Assembly: GCA_023427575.1 (NCBI GenBank)
Contig: JAEZAY010000509.1
Location: forward strand, 1-6,204
Origin: Bacteroidota bacterium
Lineage (GTDB): Bacteria > Bacteroidota > Bacteroidia > Chitinophagales > Chitinophagaceae
Direction of reading: 5' to 3'
Length of the DNA: 6,204 nucleotides
Shown here in pieces: positions 6,024-6,204 of this stretch (within the stretch, counting starts at the first letter, position 1; the number at the start of each line of letters is the position of its first letter). Below the pieces are notes generated by a model. That model searched no databases. It worked only from the letters and a program-made list of their open reading frames with translations, and was not told the origin of the DNA. The position numbers and the translations under genes are program-made.

Positions 6024-6204
6024 GAATTTGTATCTCGACAAAGTTTGATATTCCGATTGTAGCGGCTCTCAAACAATTTATCTCCCTGAAGCTAATATAA
6101 AAATTGATTTCAGGGCTTCGTGGAACAGAGGCGGATTCCGGTTCAGATTCGTTAAAAGCCTTTCTTCATTCGTTTTTTTCTCCTTTTTTCCTTGCCTAAT
6201 TGAG
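6024..6204. other. Right-end intergenic stretch without a recognised gene
   Basis: No open frame here has a plausible start, length or protein pattern in either direction. Apart from the hairpin, the last 40 bases are pyrimidine-rich with two T runs on the plus strand (about 6174-6189). The window ends before any neighbouring gene is reached, so this could be part of a promoter or terminator region of the next unit. Confidence 0.5.
6084..6115. terminator. Imperfect hairpin downstream of the glycosyltransferase gene, possible terminator
   Basis: CCCTGAA (6084-6090) pairs with TTCAGGG (6109-6115); the stem continues through a G-T pair, one C/A mismatch and TAAT/ATTG pairing to a loop of about six bases. 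It lies 60 bp after the stop at 6023. No T tract follows directly on the plus strand, so it is not a textbook intrinsic terminator; it may end or stabilise the transcript, or act on the opposite strand, where an A/T-rich stretch also fails to follow. Confidence 0.3.

Noticed and set aside
6145..6185. Minus-strand ATG preceded by an A/G-rich, SD-like sequence near 6165
   Set aside because: The frame encodes only MKKGF before TAA; no conserved leader-peptide pattern and the context is cut by the window end.
1..6204. tRNA, rRNA, CRISPR array, insertion sequence or phage signatures
   Set aside because: No repeat-spacer structure, terminal inverted repeats, transposase motif or cloverleaf-like sequence was seen by eye on either strand.

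Overview
The window looks like chromosomal DNA from a member of the Bacteroidota. The main evidence is the C-terminus of the first gene, which has the layout of a type IX secretion cargo: a PKD-like end, an Ig/FN3-like module typical of this phylum, then a type A sorting domain. A-rich regions in place of Shine-Dalgarno sequences before several starts, and ATTG/TAnnTTG-like promoter elements, fit the same group. The genus cannot be told from the sequence.

Layout: (a) 3-731, plus strand, the 3' end of a secreted or surface protein gene that begins outside the window. (b) 728-4285, minus strand, a tight four-gene operon, read from right to left: UbiA-family polyprenyl-phosphate phosphoribosyltransferase, DprE1-like FAD oxidase, DprE2-like SDR reductase, and HAD-IB phosphatase. 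The junctions are ATGA overlap, 16-17 nt gap, and GTGA overlap. The operon meets gene (a) tail to tail with both stop codons in one shared TTAA. (c) 4286-4397, a 112-bp divergent intergenic region with weak candidate promoters in both directions and a 10-bp-spaced GTACAA direct repeat. (d) 4398-6023, plus strand, a large multi-spanning GT-C type glycosyltransferase. (e) 6024-6204, no gene seen; it holds an imperfect hairpin and T-rich tracts.

How the genes fit together (inference from family knowledge): the operon encodes what looks like a complete route from PRPP and polyprenyl phosphate to polyprenyl-phospho-D-arabinofuranose, the lipid-linked arabinose donor known best from mycobacteria. 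UbiA would make polyprenyl-phospho-5-phosphoribose, the HAD enzyme would remove the 5-phosphate (a job assigned to a PAP2-type protein in mycobacteria), and DprE1 plus DprE2 would epimerise ribose to arabinose through the 2-keto intermediate. The divergent GT-C protein is the natural candidate for the enzyme that uses this donor on the far side of the inner membrane. The window therefore suggests D-arabinofuranosylation of a surface glycan, lipid or protein in a Gram-negative, T9SS-bearing bacterium. The DprE1 homologue has alanine where the mycobacterial enzyme has the cysteine attacked by benzothiazinone drugs.
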